Source: Pseudomonas sp. JUb42
GTDB lineage: Bacteria; Pseudomonadota; Gammaproteobacteria; Pseudomonadales; Pseudomonadaceae
Assembly: GCF_024807945.1 (NCBI RefSeq)
Contig: NZ_JANUFD010000008.1
Location: 248,001 to 312,000, forward strand
DNA: 64,000 bases
Direction: 5' to 3'
Part shown: positions 7,490-15,737 of the stretch, in pieces
How the letters are laid out: every line of letters begins with the position of its first letter
Numbering within the stretch: position 1 is the stretch's first letter
Made by a program: the position numbers and the translations under genes
Notes under the pieces: model-generated
Seen by the model: only the letters and a program-made list of their open reading frames with translations
Database searches by the model: none
What the model was told of the DNA's origin: nothing

Positions 7490-8781
7490 GCGTTGAACCA
7501 GCCCAGCTTGATCACGAACAGGATCGACAGGATCACCAGGGCCGAATTGAGCTCACGCGCTCGGCCGGAGAGGATCTTGATCGCGGTCCAGGAAATGAAG
7601 CCAAAGGCGATGCCGTTGGCGATGGAATAGGTGAACGGCATCGCCAGGGCGGTGATGACCACCGGGGCGGCGACGCTGATGTCGTCCCAGTCGATTTCCG
7701 CCAGGCCCGAGGTCATCAGCACGGCGACGAACAGCAGCGCCGGGGCCGTGGCGAAGGCCGGTACGCTGCTGGCCAGGGGCGCGAAGAACAGCGCCAGCAG
7801 GAACAGGACGGCGACGACGATGGCGGTCAGGCCGGTGCGGCCCCCGGCGCTTACGCCCGCAGCGGATTCGATATAGCTGGTGGTCGTAGACGTGCCCAGC
7901 AGGGAACCGGCCATGGCGGCGGTGCTGTCGGCGATCAGGGCGCGGCCCATTTTCGGCATGTGGCCGTTCTTGTCCATCAACCCGGCGCGCTTGGCGACGC
8001 CGATCAGGGTGCCGGAGTTGTCGAACAGGTCGACGAACAGGAAGGCGAAGATCACGCTGACCAGACCGATATCCAGGGCGCCCTTGATATCAAGTTGCAG
8101 GAAGGTCGGGGCCAGGGATGGCGGCATCGACATGATCCCGCCGAACGGGCTGAAGCCCAGGACGATGGAAACGATGGTCACGGCGAGGATGCCGATCAGC
8201 ACGGCGCCGCGCACCTGGAGTTTTTCCAGGGCGACGATCAGGAAGAAGCCGAGGATCGCCAGCACCGGTGCCGGTTTGGCCAGGTCACCGAGGCCGACCA
8301 TGGTGGCCGGGTTGCTCACCACGATTTCCGCGTTATGCAGGGCAATCAGCGCCAGGAACAGGCCGATACCGGCAGCAATGGCCGAGCGCAGGGGCAGGGG
8401 GATGCTGTTGATGATCCATTCGCGGATGCGCAAGATCGACAGGATGAAGAACATCACCGCCGAGATGAACACCGCGCCCAGGGCCACTTGCCAGGTATGG
8501 CCCATGTGCAGGACCACGGTGTAGGTAAAGAAGGCGTTGAGGCCCATGCCCGGTGCCAGGGCGATCGGGTAGTTGGCGATCAGGCCCATGACCGTGGAGC
8601 CGATGGCCGCAGCCAGGCAGGTGGCGACGAACAGCGCGCCCTTGTCCATGCCGGTGGCGCCGAGGATGCTCGGGTTGACGAACAGGATGTAGGCCATGGC
8701 CAGGAACGTGGTCACGCCCGCGAGAATCTCGGTGCGCACGTTGGTGTTGTGTGCCTTGAGTTGAAACAGCCGCTCCAGCAT
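7486..8781 (-). CDS. NCS2-family purine permease (adenine/guanine/hypoxanthine type)
   Basis: 431 residues, about 12 to 14 membrane helices, inner membrane proton symporter of the AzgA-like branch of NCS2. Features seen: the N-terminal AHNTNVRTEILAGVTTFLAM, NPSILGATGMDKGALF, the SYIESAAGVSAGGRTGLT segment with the family's substrate-site acidic residue, and a C-terminal YSIANGIAFGFISW. These match E. coli AdeP/PurP and GhxP/GhxQ; which purine is taken up cannot be read from sequence. It is the first gene of a unit with trmA. Confidence 0.92.
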   Translation of the reverse strand: MLERLFQLKAHNTNVRTEILAGVTTFLAMAYILFVNPSILGATGMDKGALFVATCLAAAIGSTVMGLIANYPIALAPGMGLNAFFTYTVVLHMGHTWQVALGAVFISAVMFFILSILRIREWIINSIPLPLRSAIAAGIGLFLALIALHNAEIVVSNPATMVGLGDLAKPAPVLAILGFFLIVALEKLQVRGAVLIGILAVTIVSIVLGFSPFGGIMSMPPSLAPTFLQLDIKGALDIGLVSVIFAFLFVDLFDNSGTLIGVAKRAGLMDKNGHMPKMGRALIADSTAAMAGSLLGTSTTTSYIESAAGVSAGGRTGLTAIVVAVLFLLALFFAPLASSVPAFATAPALLFVAVLMTSGLAEIDWDDISVAAPVVITALAMPFTYSIANGIAFGFISWTAIKILSGRARELNSALVILSILFVIKLGWFNA

Positions 8782-9148
8782 GTCTGGCTCCCCTGGACGC
8801 CATGGCGTCGTGAATGAATCGACTCCAACAGCAAAGCACAGGTCGCCGGGGCGGTCTGGGCATTTTCCGTGGGTCAGAAAAAGCCGCGCATGATACCAGT
8901 AGCGCGAGGCGATGGCTGCGGCGGATCATCAGTTGTCTGCACGCCAGTGCCAATCCCGCGACGGCGCTGTCAAGATCGCAAAACCGTCAATGTCGCCAGA
9001 GTGCAAACACAGGTCGCACTGGTGCGTTTCGCGCCCCTTGCCGCTGCGTAATTTGAGGCCACGCAGCAACATCCGCATTGCCGCTGATTGAAAGCTCACT
9101 GCCACACGAACGAGCCAAAAAATAACGAGCCGACCCGAGGGAGCACGC
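8782..9148. other. Divergent promoter region without recognised elements
   Basis: 367 bases between the leftward purine permease and the rightward binding-protein gene. I looked for a purine riboswitch fold next to the permease and found none. No REP copy or long palindrome was found either. Both promoters must lie here. Confidence 0.5.
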
Positions 9149-10087
9149 ATGAAGAGATTTATTCGTCATATCAGTTGTGGTGTTTTGATGTTGAGCAGCA
9201 CTGCGCTGCTGGCGGCAGAACCGGCCAAGTGCCAGAACGTACGTATGGGCGTGGTCAACTGGACCGACGTGATCGCTACCAGCGCCATGGCTGAAGTCCT
9301 GCTCAAGAAACTGGGCTACGAGGTCAAGCAGACCAGCGCCGCCCAGCAGATCGTTTTCGGCGGCCTGCGTGATGATCGCCTGGACGTGTTCCTCGGTTAC
9401 TGGAAACCGGCGATGGACAAGAACATTGCCCCTTTCCTGGAAGCCAAGCAGGTCAAGGTTCTGGAAAAACCAAGTCTGGCCGACGCCCAGGCAACCCTGG
9501 CAGTGCCTGACTACGTGGCTGCTGGCGGGCTGAAAACTTTCGCTGATATCGCCAAGTTCAAAGACAAACTCGGCGGCAAGATTTACGGGATCGAGCCCGG
9601 TACCGGTGCCAACGGCAATATCAAAGGCATGATCGACAAGAACCAGTTCGGCCTCGGCGGTTTCCAACTGGTCGAGTCGGGTGAGGCCGGCATGCTGGCT
9701 GCAGTGCAGCGCGCGATCAAGCGCGGTGAGTGGGTAGTCTTTGTGGGCTGGACCCCGCATCCGATGAACATCAATATGAAGATCGAGTACCTGACCGGCA
9801 GTGAAGATGTGTTCGGTCCGAACGAAGGCGCAGCGACCGTTTCGGTGGTTACCGCCCCTGACTACGCCACCCGTTGCCCGAACGTCAGCCAGTTGATGAC
9901 CAACCTGACGTTCACCGCCGCCCAGGAAAGCGCCATGATGGTGCCGATCATGGACCGCAAGGCGCCGGATGACGTTGCCAAGCAATGGCTCAAGGATCAC
10001 CCTGAAGATCTGACGCGCTGGTTGGCTGGTGTGACTACTTTTGATGGTAAGGATGCTGCGCCGGTTGTGACGGCGGCGATCAAGTAA
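9149..10087 (+). CDS. Periplasmic choline/betaine-type substrate-binding protein (ABC uptake)
   Basis: 312 residues with a clear signal peptide (cleavage about residue 23, SSTALLAA|EPAKC) and the OpuAC/ProX-type fold. Family landmarks are VNWTDVIATSAMAEVLLKKLGY near the N-terminus, DVFLGYWKPAMD, YGIEPGTGANGNI and FVGWTPHPMN; the Trp residues in these blocks form the aromatic cage for trimethylammonium groups in ChoX/CbcX. The ligand could be choline, betaine or carnitine. No permease or ATPase gene is adjacent, so it probably feeds a transporter encoded elsewhere, as orphan binding proteins of Pseudomonas do with the shared Cbc transporter. A GAGGG ribosome site precedes the start. Confidence 0.88.
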   Translation: MKRFIRHISCGVLMLSSTALLAAEPAKCQNVRMGVVNWTDVIATSAMAEVLLKKLGYEVKQTSAAQQIVFGGLRDDRLDVFLGYWKPAMDKNIAPFLEAKQVKVLEKPSLADAQATLAVPDYVAAGGLKTFADIAKFKDKLGGKIYGIEPGTGANGNIKGMIDKNQFGLGGFQLVESGEAGMLAAVQRAIKRGEWVVFVGWTPHPMNINMKIEYLTGSEDVFGPNEGAATVSVVTAPDYATRCPNVSQLMTNLTFTAAQESAMMVPIMDRKAPDDVAKQWLKDHPEDLTRWLAGVTTFDGKDAAPVVTAAIK

Positions 10088-10179
10088 GGTTTTTCGAGAC
10101 CAATGTGGCCCTGTGGATATGTCTGCAGGGCCACTGCTCGTCCCAGGTAATGCATAATTTACTGAGCCACTGAAATTCT

Positions 10180-10271
10180 TGTGGGAGCGAATTCATTCGC
10201 GAAGAGGCCATCAGAATCGGCGCATTTTTTCGCCTGAAATGCCGCCTTCGCGAATGAATTCGCTCCCACGA
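10180..10271. repeat. REP-type inverted repeat with a conserved left flank
   Basis: Arms GTGGGAGCGAATTCATTC and GAATGAATTCGCTCCCAC are exact complements. The 25 bases before the left arm (AATTTACTGA, two variable bases, CACTG from 10156) recur before the copy at 56025, so the repeated unit is longer than the hairpin. Confidence 0.85.
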
Positions 10272-10309
10272 AGGCGTATCAGGGACATTGCGGCAGGCAG
10301 GAGCGCTGA

Positions 10310-11242
10310 ATGACTCATCATCCATACCCCCTTTCCCCCGAACTGACCGAGTTCGTTCGTCACAGCCTGACCTTTACCGTTACCGAACCTGGCATCAGCG
10401 GCCAGCGCGACGCCTATTCGCGTATGTGCCGAGCCTATACACCGCCGCGCCCGCAGGGTTTGCAGGTCGAGGATTTCACCCTGGCCGGGGTCAAGGTGCG
10501 GCGTTACCGTCCCGATGACTGGCCTGACAACGAAGCTGCGCCTTGCGTGCTGTATCTGCACGGCGGCGGCTGGGTGGTCGGCGATCTCGACTCCCATGAT
10601 TTCGTCACTGCCGCCCTGGCCGCTGACCTCGGTGCCGTGGTCATTGCCGTGGATTATCGCCTGGCGCCGGAGCACCCTTTCCCTGCGGCATTCGACGATT
10701 GCCTGGCCGTCTGGCGCGGTCTGCGTGAGCAAGCGCACAACCTCGGCATCGACCCGGTGCGCATGGCGGTGGCGGGGGACAGTGCTGGTGGCAATCTGGC
10801 CGCCGCGCTCTGTCTGGCCTTGCGCGATGCCGGGGAACCACAGCCGCTGGGCCAGGCCCTGATCTATCCGGGGCTGGGCGGTGCGGCGAGCCTGCCGTCA
10901 CGTCATGAGTGCTTTGACGCGCCGTTGCTCAGCAGCGCGGAGGTGGATGAATATCTGGGCTTGTATCTGAGCGAACCGGAGCACTGGCGCTCAGCCTATG
11001 CCCGGCCGCTGCTGGCCGAGGACTTCAGCCACCTGGCCCCGGCGTTTATCGCGGTGGCGCAGTTTGATCCGTTGCGTGATGACGGCATTGCCTATGAACA
11101 GGCGTTGCGCACGGCGGGCGTGCGGGCGCGGCTGGAGCTGGGCATGGGGCTGATCCACGGCTGCCTGCGCGCCCGTGAGGCAGCAGAGGTGGATGAGCTG
11201 TATGAGCGGCTGGTGGGGGCTTTGCGGGATTTTCTTTGGTAA
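10310..11242 (+). CDS. Alpha/beta hydrolase of the hormone-sensitive-lipase family (esterase)
   Basis: 310 residues, cytoplasmic, no signal peptide. It has the HSL-family oxyanion motif HGGGW, the nucleophile elbow GDSAGG with S158, the acid D253 in FDPLRDDG and the base H283 in LIHGC, giving a complete Ser-Asp-His triad with normal spacing. Such enzymes hydrolyse short-chain acyl esters. The natural substrate is unknown. An AGGCAGGAG ribosome site lies before the ATG. It stands alone between repeat elements. Confidence 0.92.
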   Translation: MTHHPYPLSPELTEFVRHSLTFTVTEPGISGQRDAYSRMCRAYTPPRPQGLQVEDFTLAGVKVRRYRPDDWPDNEAAPCVLYLHGGGWVVGDLDSHDFVTAALAADLGAVVIAVDYRLAPEHPFPAAFDDCLAVWRGLREQAHNLGIDPVRMAVAGDSAGGNLAAALCLALRDAGEPQPLGQALIYPGLGGAASLPSRHECFDAPLLSSAEVDEYLGLYLSEPEHWRSAYARPLLAEDFSHLAPAFIAVAQFDPLRDDGIAYEQALRTAGVRARLELGMGLIHGCLRAREAAEVDELYERLVGALRDFLW

Positions 11243-11253
11243 TCAGCAGAGCG

Positions 11254-11343
11254 CGTTGGAGCGAGACTTGCCCGCGAAGAACGATAATGCGGTGAATCAG
11301 CCCCACTGCGGTGACTGATTCGCGGGCAAGTCTCGCTCCAACG
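11254..11343. repeat. Long inverted repeat between convergent esterase and MFS genes
   Basis: CGTTGGAGCGAGACTTGCCC pairs perfectly with GGGCAAGTCTCGCTCCAACG; the arms continue for a few bases around a centre with a second small hairpin (GCGGTGAATCAG and CTGCGGTGACTG). It is a third REP-like family and can terminate transcription from both sides. Confidence 0.85.
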
Positions 11344-11357
11344 GTTGCTGAGCGCCC

Positions 11358-12605
11358 TCAGGCCGTTTGTTTTTCCGCCTCTTCAACGATATCGCGCATC
11401 CGGTCACGTTTGGCCAGGCCGGGGAACAGTTTCATCCAGATCCCGGTGACTGCCAGGGTGCCGACGCCGCCGAGCACGACGGCCGGAACCGTGCCGAACC
11501 AGTGGGCGGTCATGCCGGATTCGAACTCGCCGAGCTGGTTGGAGGCGCCGATAAACAGGCCGTTCACCGCGCTGACCCGGCCGCGCATTTCGTCCGGGGT
11601 TTCCAGTTGCACGAACGAGGCGCGGATCACCATGCTGATCATGTCGGCGCCGCCAAGCACCGCCAGTACGACCAGGGAAAACCAGAACGAGGTCGACAGA
11701 CCGAAGGCGATGGTCGCCACGCCGAACACGCCTACCGCCGTAAACATCACCCGCCCGACATGCCGATCCACGCTATAGCGCGCCAGCCACAGGGACATGC
11801 CCAGGGCGCCGATGGCCGGTGCCGAACGCAGCATGCCCAGGCCCCAGGGGCCGGTCAGCAGGATGTCCTTGGCGAATACTGGCAACAGCGCGGTGGCGCC
11901 GCCCAGCAATACGGCAAACAGGTCCAGGGAAATGGCACCGAGAATATCCGGACGGCTGCGGATGAAGTGAATCCCCGCCATCAGTGATTCCAGGGTGGCC
12001 TTGTTCTTGTTCAGCGGCGTCTGCCGGGCAGGCAGCGTCAGCATCAACGAGCAGGCAATCACATACAGGCCGACGGTCAGGCCGTAGACCCAGTTGCTGC
12101 CGAAAGCGTAGAGAAAACCGCCCAGCGCCGGGGCGATGATGGTGGCTGATTGCTGGGCCGACTGTGCCGATGCCACGGCCCGGGGAAACAGGCTCGCCGG
12201 GACGATGCTCGGCAGCAAGGCCTGGGTGGTGGGCATCTCGAACGAGCGGGCCATGCCGAAGATGAACGACAGGATAAAGATCATTTCCCGGGTGACGCTG
12301 TTGGTCATGCTGCTGACGAACAGGACCAGGGCAATCAGCGCCTGTGCCGACTGGCAGATCGCCGAGACGATACGCCGGTCATAGCGGTCGGCCACATGCC
12401 CGGTATGCAGCATGAACAGCACGCGGGGAGCGAATTGAACCAGTCCGACCAGACCCAGGTCCATCACATTGCCGGTCAGTTGATAGAGGTTCCAGCCAAT
12501 GGCGACGGTAAGCATCTGAAAACCGCTGGCGGTAAAGATGCGGGCAAACCAGAACGCGACGAACGGACGATGGTGGCGCAACAACACGGGCGCTTGGGTC
12601 GGCAT
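11358..12605 (-). CDS. MFS exporter of the EntS/MFS_3 type
   Basis: 415 residues from the ATG at 12605 (MPTQAPVLLRHHRPF); an upstream in-frame start would add 37 residues of low-complexity sequence unlike the family. About 12 membrane helices; motifs include HTGHVADRYDRR (MFS motif A variant) between helices 2 and 3 and IVPASLFPRAVASAQSAQQ. The MFS_3 group includes EntS (siderophore export) and macrolide pumps; the substrate is not known. No siderophore biosynthesis genes are nearby. Confidence 0.85.
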   Translation of the reverse strand: MPTQAPVLLRHHRPFVAFWFARIFTASGFQMLTVAIGWNLYQLTGNVMDLGLVGLVQFAPRVLFMLHTGHVADRYDRRIVSAICQSAQALIALVLFVSSMTNSVTREMIFILSFIFGMARSFEMPTTQALLPSIVPASLFPRAVASAQSAQQSATIIAPALGGFLYAFGSNWVYGLTVGLYVIACSLMLTLPARQTPLNKNKATLESLMAGIHFIRSRPDILGAISLDLFAVLLGGATALLPVFAKDILLTGPWGLGMLRSAPAIGALGMSLWLARYSVDRHVGRVMFTAVGVFGVATIAFGLSTSFWFSLVVLAVLGGADMISMVIRASFVQLETPDEMRGRVSAVNGLFIGASNQLGEFESGMTAHWFGTVPAVVLGGVGTLAVTGIWMKLFPGLAKRDRMRDIVEEAEKQTA

Positions 12606-12991
12606 GAGCAACAGCAGCCTGAGGTGAAGGAGGGGGGAGGGGAGAATATCATTTTGTAACAATAAATTGCGTGAAAAACCTGTCAGCTTTAGACCCGAAA
12701 GTATGGTTTCAAGCACCGAATGTATGGTCGTCGGCCTTCGCGGAAAGTGTTTTCATGGCCCCGGATTCAAGCCGTTTGCGGGGGTGAGACAACCTGCCAC
12801 GCGGCAAACGACCACATAACTGCCGGGAGGAAATAGGACTACGCTTTTAGCGTTGATTGATCTGCATCAATACGCCAGCAGGCGTGCTGTGTAGTCGATT
12901 TTCAGCGTTTCCCGGTTTGCGCAACGCACTCGAATAATTCCTACACGCATGCCGTCACCGTGCCGGTCACCTGATAGATAGAGGAATTCCT
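12606..12991. other. Intergenic region upstream of the cyanide-insensitive oxidase
   Basis: 386 bases. The left part carries the promoter and start region of the leftward MFS gene. The right part (12840-12991) is the promoter/leader of cioA and contains an ANR/FNR box listed separately. No repeat element was seen. Confidence 0.6.
12857..12870 (+). promoter_or_regulatory. ANR/FNR box upstream of cioA
   Basis: TTGATCTGCATCAA matches the FNR/ANR consensus TTGAT-N4-ATCAA at every fixed position and is a full dyad. It ends 121 bases before the cioA start codon. If it sits at -41.5, transcription would begin near 12905, leaving a leader of about 87 nt. In P. aeruginosa ANR represses cioAB under low oxygen, so either sign of control is possible. 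Confidence 0.8.
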
Positions 12992-14428
12992 ATGTTCGGC
13001 CTAGATGCCCTCGAGCTCGCCCGAATCCAGTTCGCGTTTACTGTGTCCTTCCACATCCTGTTTCCTGCCATCACCATCGGTCTGGCCAGCTATCTGGCGG
13101 TACTCGAAGGCCTCTGGCTCAAGACCAACAACGGCGTTTATCGCGACCTGTATCATTTCTGGTCGAAGATTTTTGCCGTCAACTTCGGCATGGGCGTGGT
13201 CTCGGGTCTGGTGATGGCCTATCAGTTCGGCACCAACTGGAGCCGCTTCTCCGACTTTGCCGGGGCGGTAACCGGGCCTTTGCTGACCTACGAGGTACTG
13301 ACCGCGTTCTTCCTCGAAGCCGGGTTCCTCGGGGTGATGCTGTTCGGCTGGAACCGCGTCGGGCGCAACATGCACTTCTTCGCGACGGTGATGGTGGCCA
13401 TTGGCACCCTGGTCTCAACCTTCTGGATTCTTGCTTCCAACAGCTGGATGCAGACGCCTCAGGGCTTTGAAATCGTCGATGGCCGGGTGATTCCGGTGGA
13501 CTGGCTGGCGGTGATCTTCAACCCGTCGTTCCCCTACCGCCTGGCCCACATGGCTACGGCAGCCTTCGTGGCCACGGCGTTCTTCGTCGGTTCCTCGGCG
13601 GCCTGGCACCTGCTGCGCGGTCGCGATACGCCACCGGTACGCAAGATGCTGTCGATGGCCATGTGGATGGCCCTGATCGTCGCACCGGCCCAGGCCGTGA
13701 TCGGCGACTTCCATGGCCTCAACACCCTTGAACATCAACCGGCGAAAATCGCGGCCATCGAAGGCCACTGGGAAAACGTCGGTAACGAGCCGACCCCGCT
13801 GATTCTGTTCGGTTTGCCGGACATGAAGGAAGAGCGCACCAAGTACGCCCTGGAAATTCCTTATCTGGGCAGCATGATCCTGACCCACAGCCTGACCAAG
13901 CAGGTCCCGGCGCTCAAGGAGTTCAAGCCTGAAGACCGGCCCAATTCGACGGCGGTGTTCTGGTCATTTCGGGTCATGGTTGGCCTGGGTTTCCTGATGA
14001 TTTTTACCGGCCTGTGGAGCCTGTGGCTGCGCAAGCGCGGCACGCTGTACAGCTCGCGAGCCTTCCTTTATCTGGCGTTGTGGATGGGGCCCTCGGGGCT
14101 GATCGCCCTGCTGGCCGGCTGGATCACTACGGAAATGGGCCGCCAGCCCTGGGTCGTCTACGGCCTGTTGCGCACGGCGGACGGTTCGTCCGGGCATAGC
14201 GTGGCGCAGATGGGCATCACCCTGGTGCTGTTCGTGGTGGTGTACTTCCTGCTGTTCGGCACCGGCTTCGGCTACATGATGCGCCTGGTCCGCAAGGGTC
14301 CGGTCAGTCACGAGGGTGATGCGCCGAAACAAGGTGGTCCTGGTCAGCAACGTACACCGGCACGTCCTCTGTCTGCGGCTGATGACAGCAATGGCGATCA
14401 CTCTCACAGCCTGAACAAGGGGAATTGA
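12992..14428 (+). CDS. cioA: Cyanide-insensitive terminal oxidase (bd-type) subunit I
   Basis: 478 residues, inner membrane, about nine helices. It binds the haems and ubiquinol of a bd-type quinol oxidase that reduces oxygen without the cytochrome c branch. An N-terminal haem-ligand His lies in FTVSFHILFP, and GWITTEMGRQPWVVYG is the conserved late block. The quinol (Q) loop is short, as in CioA rather than E. coli CydA. GAGGAATTCCT is the ribosome site. The last 30 residues are a hydrophilic tail ending in a His/Ser-rich stretch. cioB follows after three bases. Confidence 0.95.
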   Translation: MFGLDALELARIQFAFTVSFHILFPAITIGLASYLAVLEGLWLKTNNGVYRDLYHFWSKIFAVNFGMGVVSGLVMAYQFGTNWSRFSDFAGAVTGPLLTYEVLTAFFLEAGFLGVMLFGWNRVGRNMHFFATVMVAIGTLVSTFWILASNSWMQTPQGFEIVDGRVIPVDWLAVIFNPSFPYRLAHMATAAFVATAFFVGSSAAWHLLRGRDTPPVRKMLSMAMWMALIVAPAQAVIGDFHGLNTLEHQPAKIAAIEGHWENVGNEPTPLILFGLPDMKEERTKYALEIPYLGSMILTHSLTKQVPALKEFKPEDRPNSTAVFWSFRVMVGLGFLMIFTGLWSLWLRKRGTLYSSRAFLYLALWMGPSGLIALLAGWITTEMGRQPWVVYGLLRTADGSSGHSVAQMGITLVLFVVVYFLLFGTGFGYMMRLVRKGPVSHEGDAPKQGGPGQQRTPARPLSAADDSNGDHSHSLNKGN

Positions 14429-14431
14429 ATC

Positions 14432-15439
14432 ATGGGTATTGATCTTCCGCTGATCTGGGCCGTGATCATCATCTTCGGCGTCATGATGTACGTGGTGATG
14501 GACGGCTTCGACCTTGGCATCGGCATTCTCTTTCCTTTCATGAAGGATGAATCCGACCGCGACGTGATGATGAACACCGTGGCACCGGTCTGGGACGGCA
14601 ACGAGACCTGGCTGGTGCTGGGTGGCGCAGGACTGTTCGGGGCTTTCCCGCTGGCCTATTCGGTGGTGCTGTCGGCGCTGTACCTGCCGCTGATCCTGAT
14701 GCTGATCGGCCTGATCTTTCGCGGCGTGGCCTTTGAGTTTCGTTTCAAGGCTACGGCTGAGAAGCGCCACCTGTGGGACAAGGCCTTTATTGGCGGCTCT
14801 CTGGCGGCGACCTTCTTCCAGGGCGTGGCGCTGGGTGCCTTTATCGATGGCATTCCGGTGGTCAATCGCCAGTTTGCCGGAGGCTCGCTGGACTGGCTGA
14901 CACCGTTCAGCGTGTTCTGCGGCCTGGCGCTGATCGTCGCCTACGCCTTGCTCGGCTGCACCTGGCTGATCATGAAGACCGAAGGCGGCCTGCAGAAGGC
15001 CATGCATGACCTGGCCCGTCCTCTGGCCCTGGCGCTGCTGGCGGTGACCGGCGTCGTAAGCATCTGGACGCCCCTGGCCCATGCCGACATCGCCCATCGC
15101 TGGTTCAGCCTGCCGAACCTGTTCTGGTTCCTGCCGGTGCCGATTCTGGTGCTGGTCACCCTGGTGGCTTTCTTCAAGGCCGTGGCGCGTAATGCCAACT
15201 ACATGCCGTTCCTGCTAACCCTGGTACTGATCTTCCTCGGCTACAGCGGCCTGGGCATCAGCCTGTGGCCGAATATCGTACCGCCGTCGATCTCCATCTG
15301 GGACGCCTCATCGCCGCCACAAAGCCAGGGTTTCATGCTGGTGGGGACGCTGTTCATCATCCCGTTCATCCTCGGCTACACCTTCTGGAGCTACTACGTG
15401 TTCCGCGGGAAAGTCACGCCGGCGGACGGGTATCACTAG
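14432..15439 (+). CDS. cioB: Cyanide-insensitive terminal oxidase subunit II
   Basis: 335 residues, eight or nine membrane helices. CydB/CioB family signatures: VMDGFDLGIGILFPF, GNETWLVLGGAGLFGAFP and FRGVAFEFRFK near the N-terminus, and a C-terminal GYTFWSYYVFRGKV. It stabilises the haem subunit CioA in the inner membrane. The start codon lies three bases after the cioA stop with an AAGGGGAA ribosome site, so both are one operon. Confidence 0.95.
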   Translation: MGIDLPLIWAVIIIFGVMMYVVMDGFDLGIGILFPFMKDESDRDVMMNTVAPVWDGNETWLVLGGAGLFGAFPLAYSVVLSALYLPLILMLIGLIFRGVAFEFRFKATAEKRHLWDKAFIGGSLAATFFQGVALGAFIDGIPVVNRQFAGGSLDWLTPFSVFCGLALIVAYALLGCTWLIMKTEGGLQKAMHDLARPLALALLAVTGVVSIWTPLAHADIAHRWFSLPNLFWFLPVPILVLVTLVAFFKAVARNANYMPFLLTLVLIFLGYSGLGISLWPNIVPPSISIWDASSPPQSQGFMLVGTLFIIPFILGYTFWSYYVFRGKVTPADGYH

Positions 15440-15461
15440 GCATCAGCGGGTAACGAGGAAC

Positions 15462-15529
15462 CTGTAGGCGCTGCCGAAGGCTGCGAAATGGTTGTGAAGT
15501 CATTCGCAGCCTTCGGCAGCTCCTACAAA
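15462..15529. repeat. REP hairpin (CTGTAGG/CCTTCGGCAGC family) inside the cio operon
   Basis: TGTAGGCGCTGCCGAAGGCT pairs with AGCCTTCGGCAGCTCCTACA around a centre of about 28 bases. It separates cioB from the small third gene and could lower its expression. A half-copy of the same family forms the right arm of the chimeric element at 55414. Confidence 0.85.
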
Positions 15530-15563
15530 ATCGCGTTGATTCAGAACAGAGGAGAACTACCCC

Positions 15564-15734
15564 ATGTCCAGCAAACCCACGCTCGACGACCAGCAGGACC
15601 CGGCCCGCAACAAACCGTTCTGGCAGCGCCTGGGCTGGCTGCTGGCAATTTGGGCGGGCAGTGTCCTGACGCTGTTTATCTTCGCCAGCCTCATGCGCCT
15701 GTTCATGAGTGCGGCCGGGCTGACCACGCACTGA
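15564..15734 (+). CDS. Small single-helix membrane protein of the bd oxidase operon (DUF2474 type)
   Basis: 56 residues: a charged N-terminal third, FWQRLGWLLAIW leading into one membrane helix (about residues 25-48) and a short outer tail. This is the pattern of the DUF2474/CydX-like subunits that accompany bd oxidases and stabilise the haem site. GAGGAGAA lies eight bases before the ATG. It follows cioB after 124 bases that contain a REP hairpin. Assignment rests on position, size and topology. Confidence 0.8.
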   Translation: MSSKPTLDDQQDPARNKPFWQRLGWLLAIWAGSVLTLFIFASLMRLFMSAAGLTTH

Positions 15735-15737
15735 CGC

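Noticed and set aside
7375..8817. A 480-codon rightward frame over trmA/purine permease
   Set aside because: Low-complexity Gly/Asp/Gln/His-rich protein opposite a clear permease; no start signals.
8782..9148. Purine riboswitch before the NCS2 permease
   Set aside because: I could not find the conserved three-way-junction core on the minus strand.
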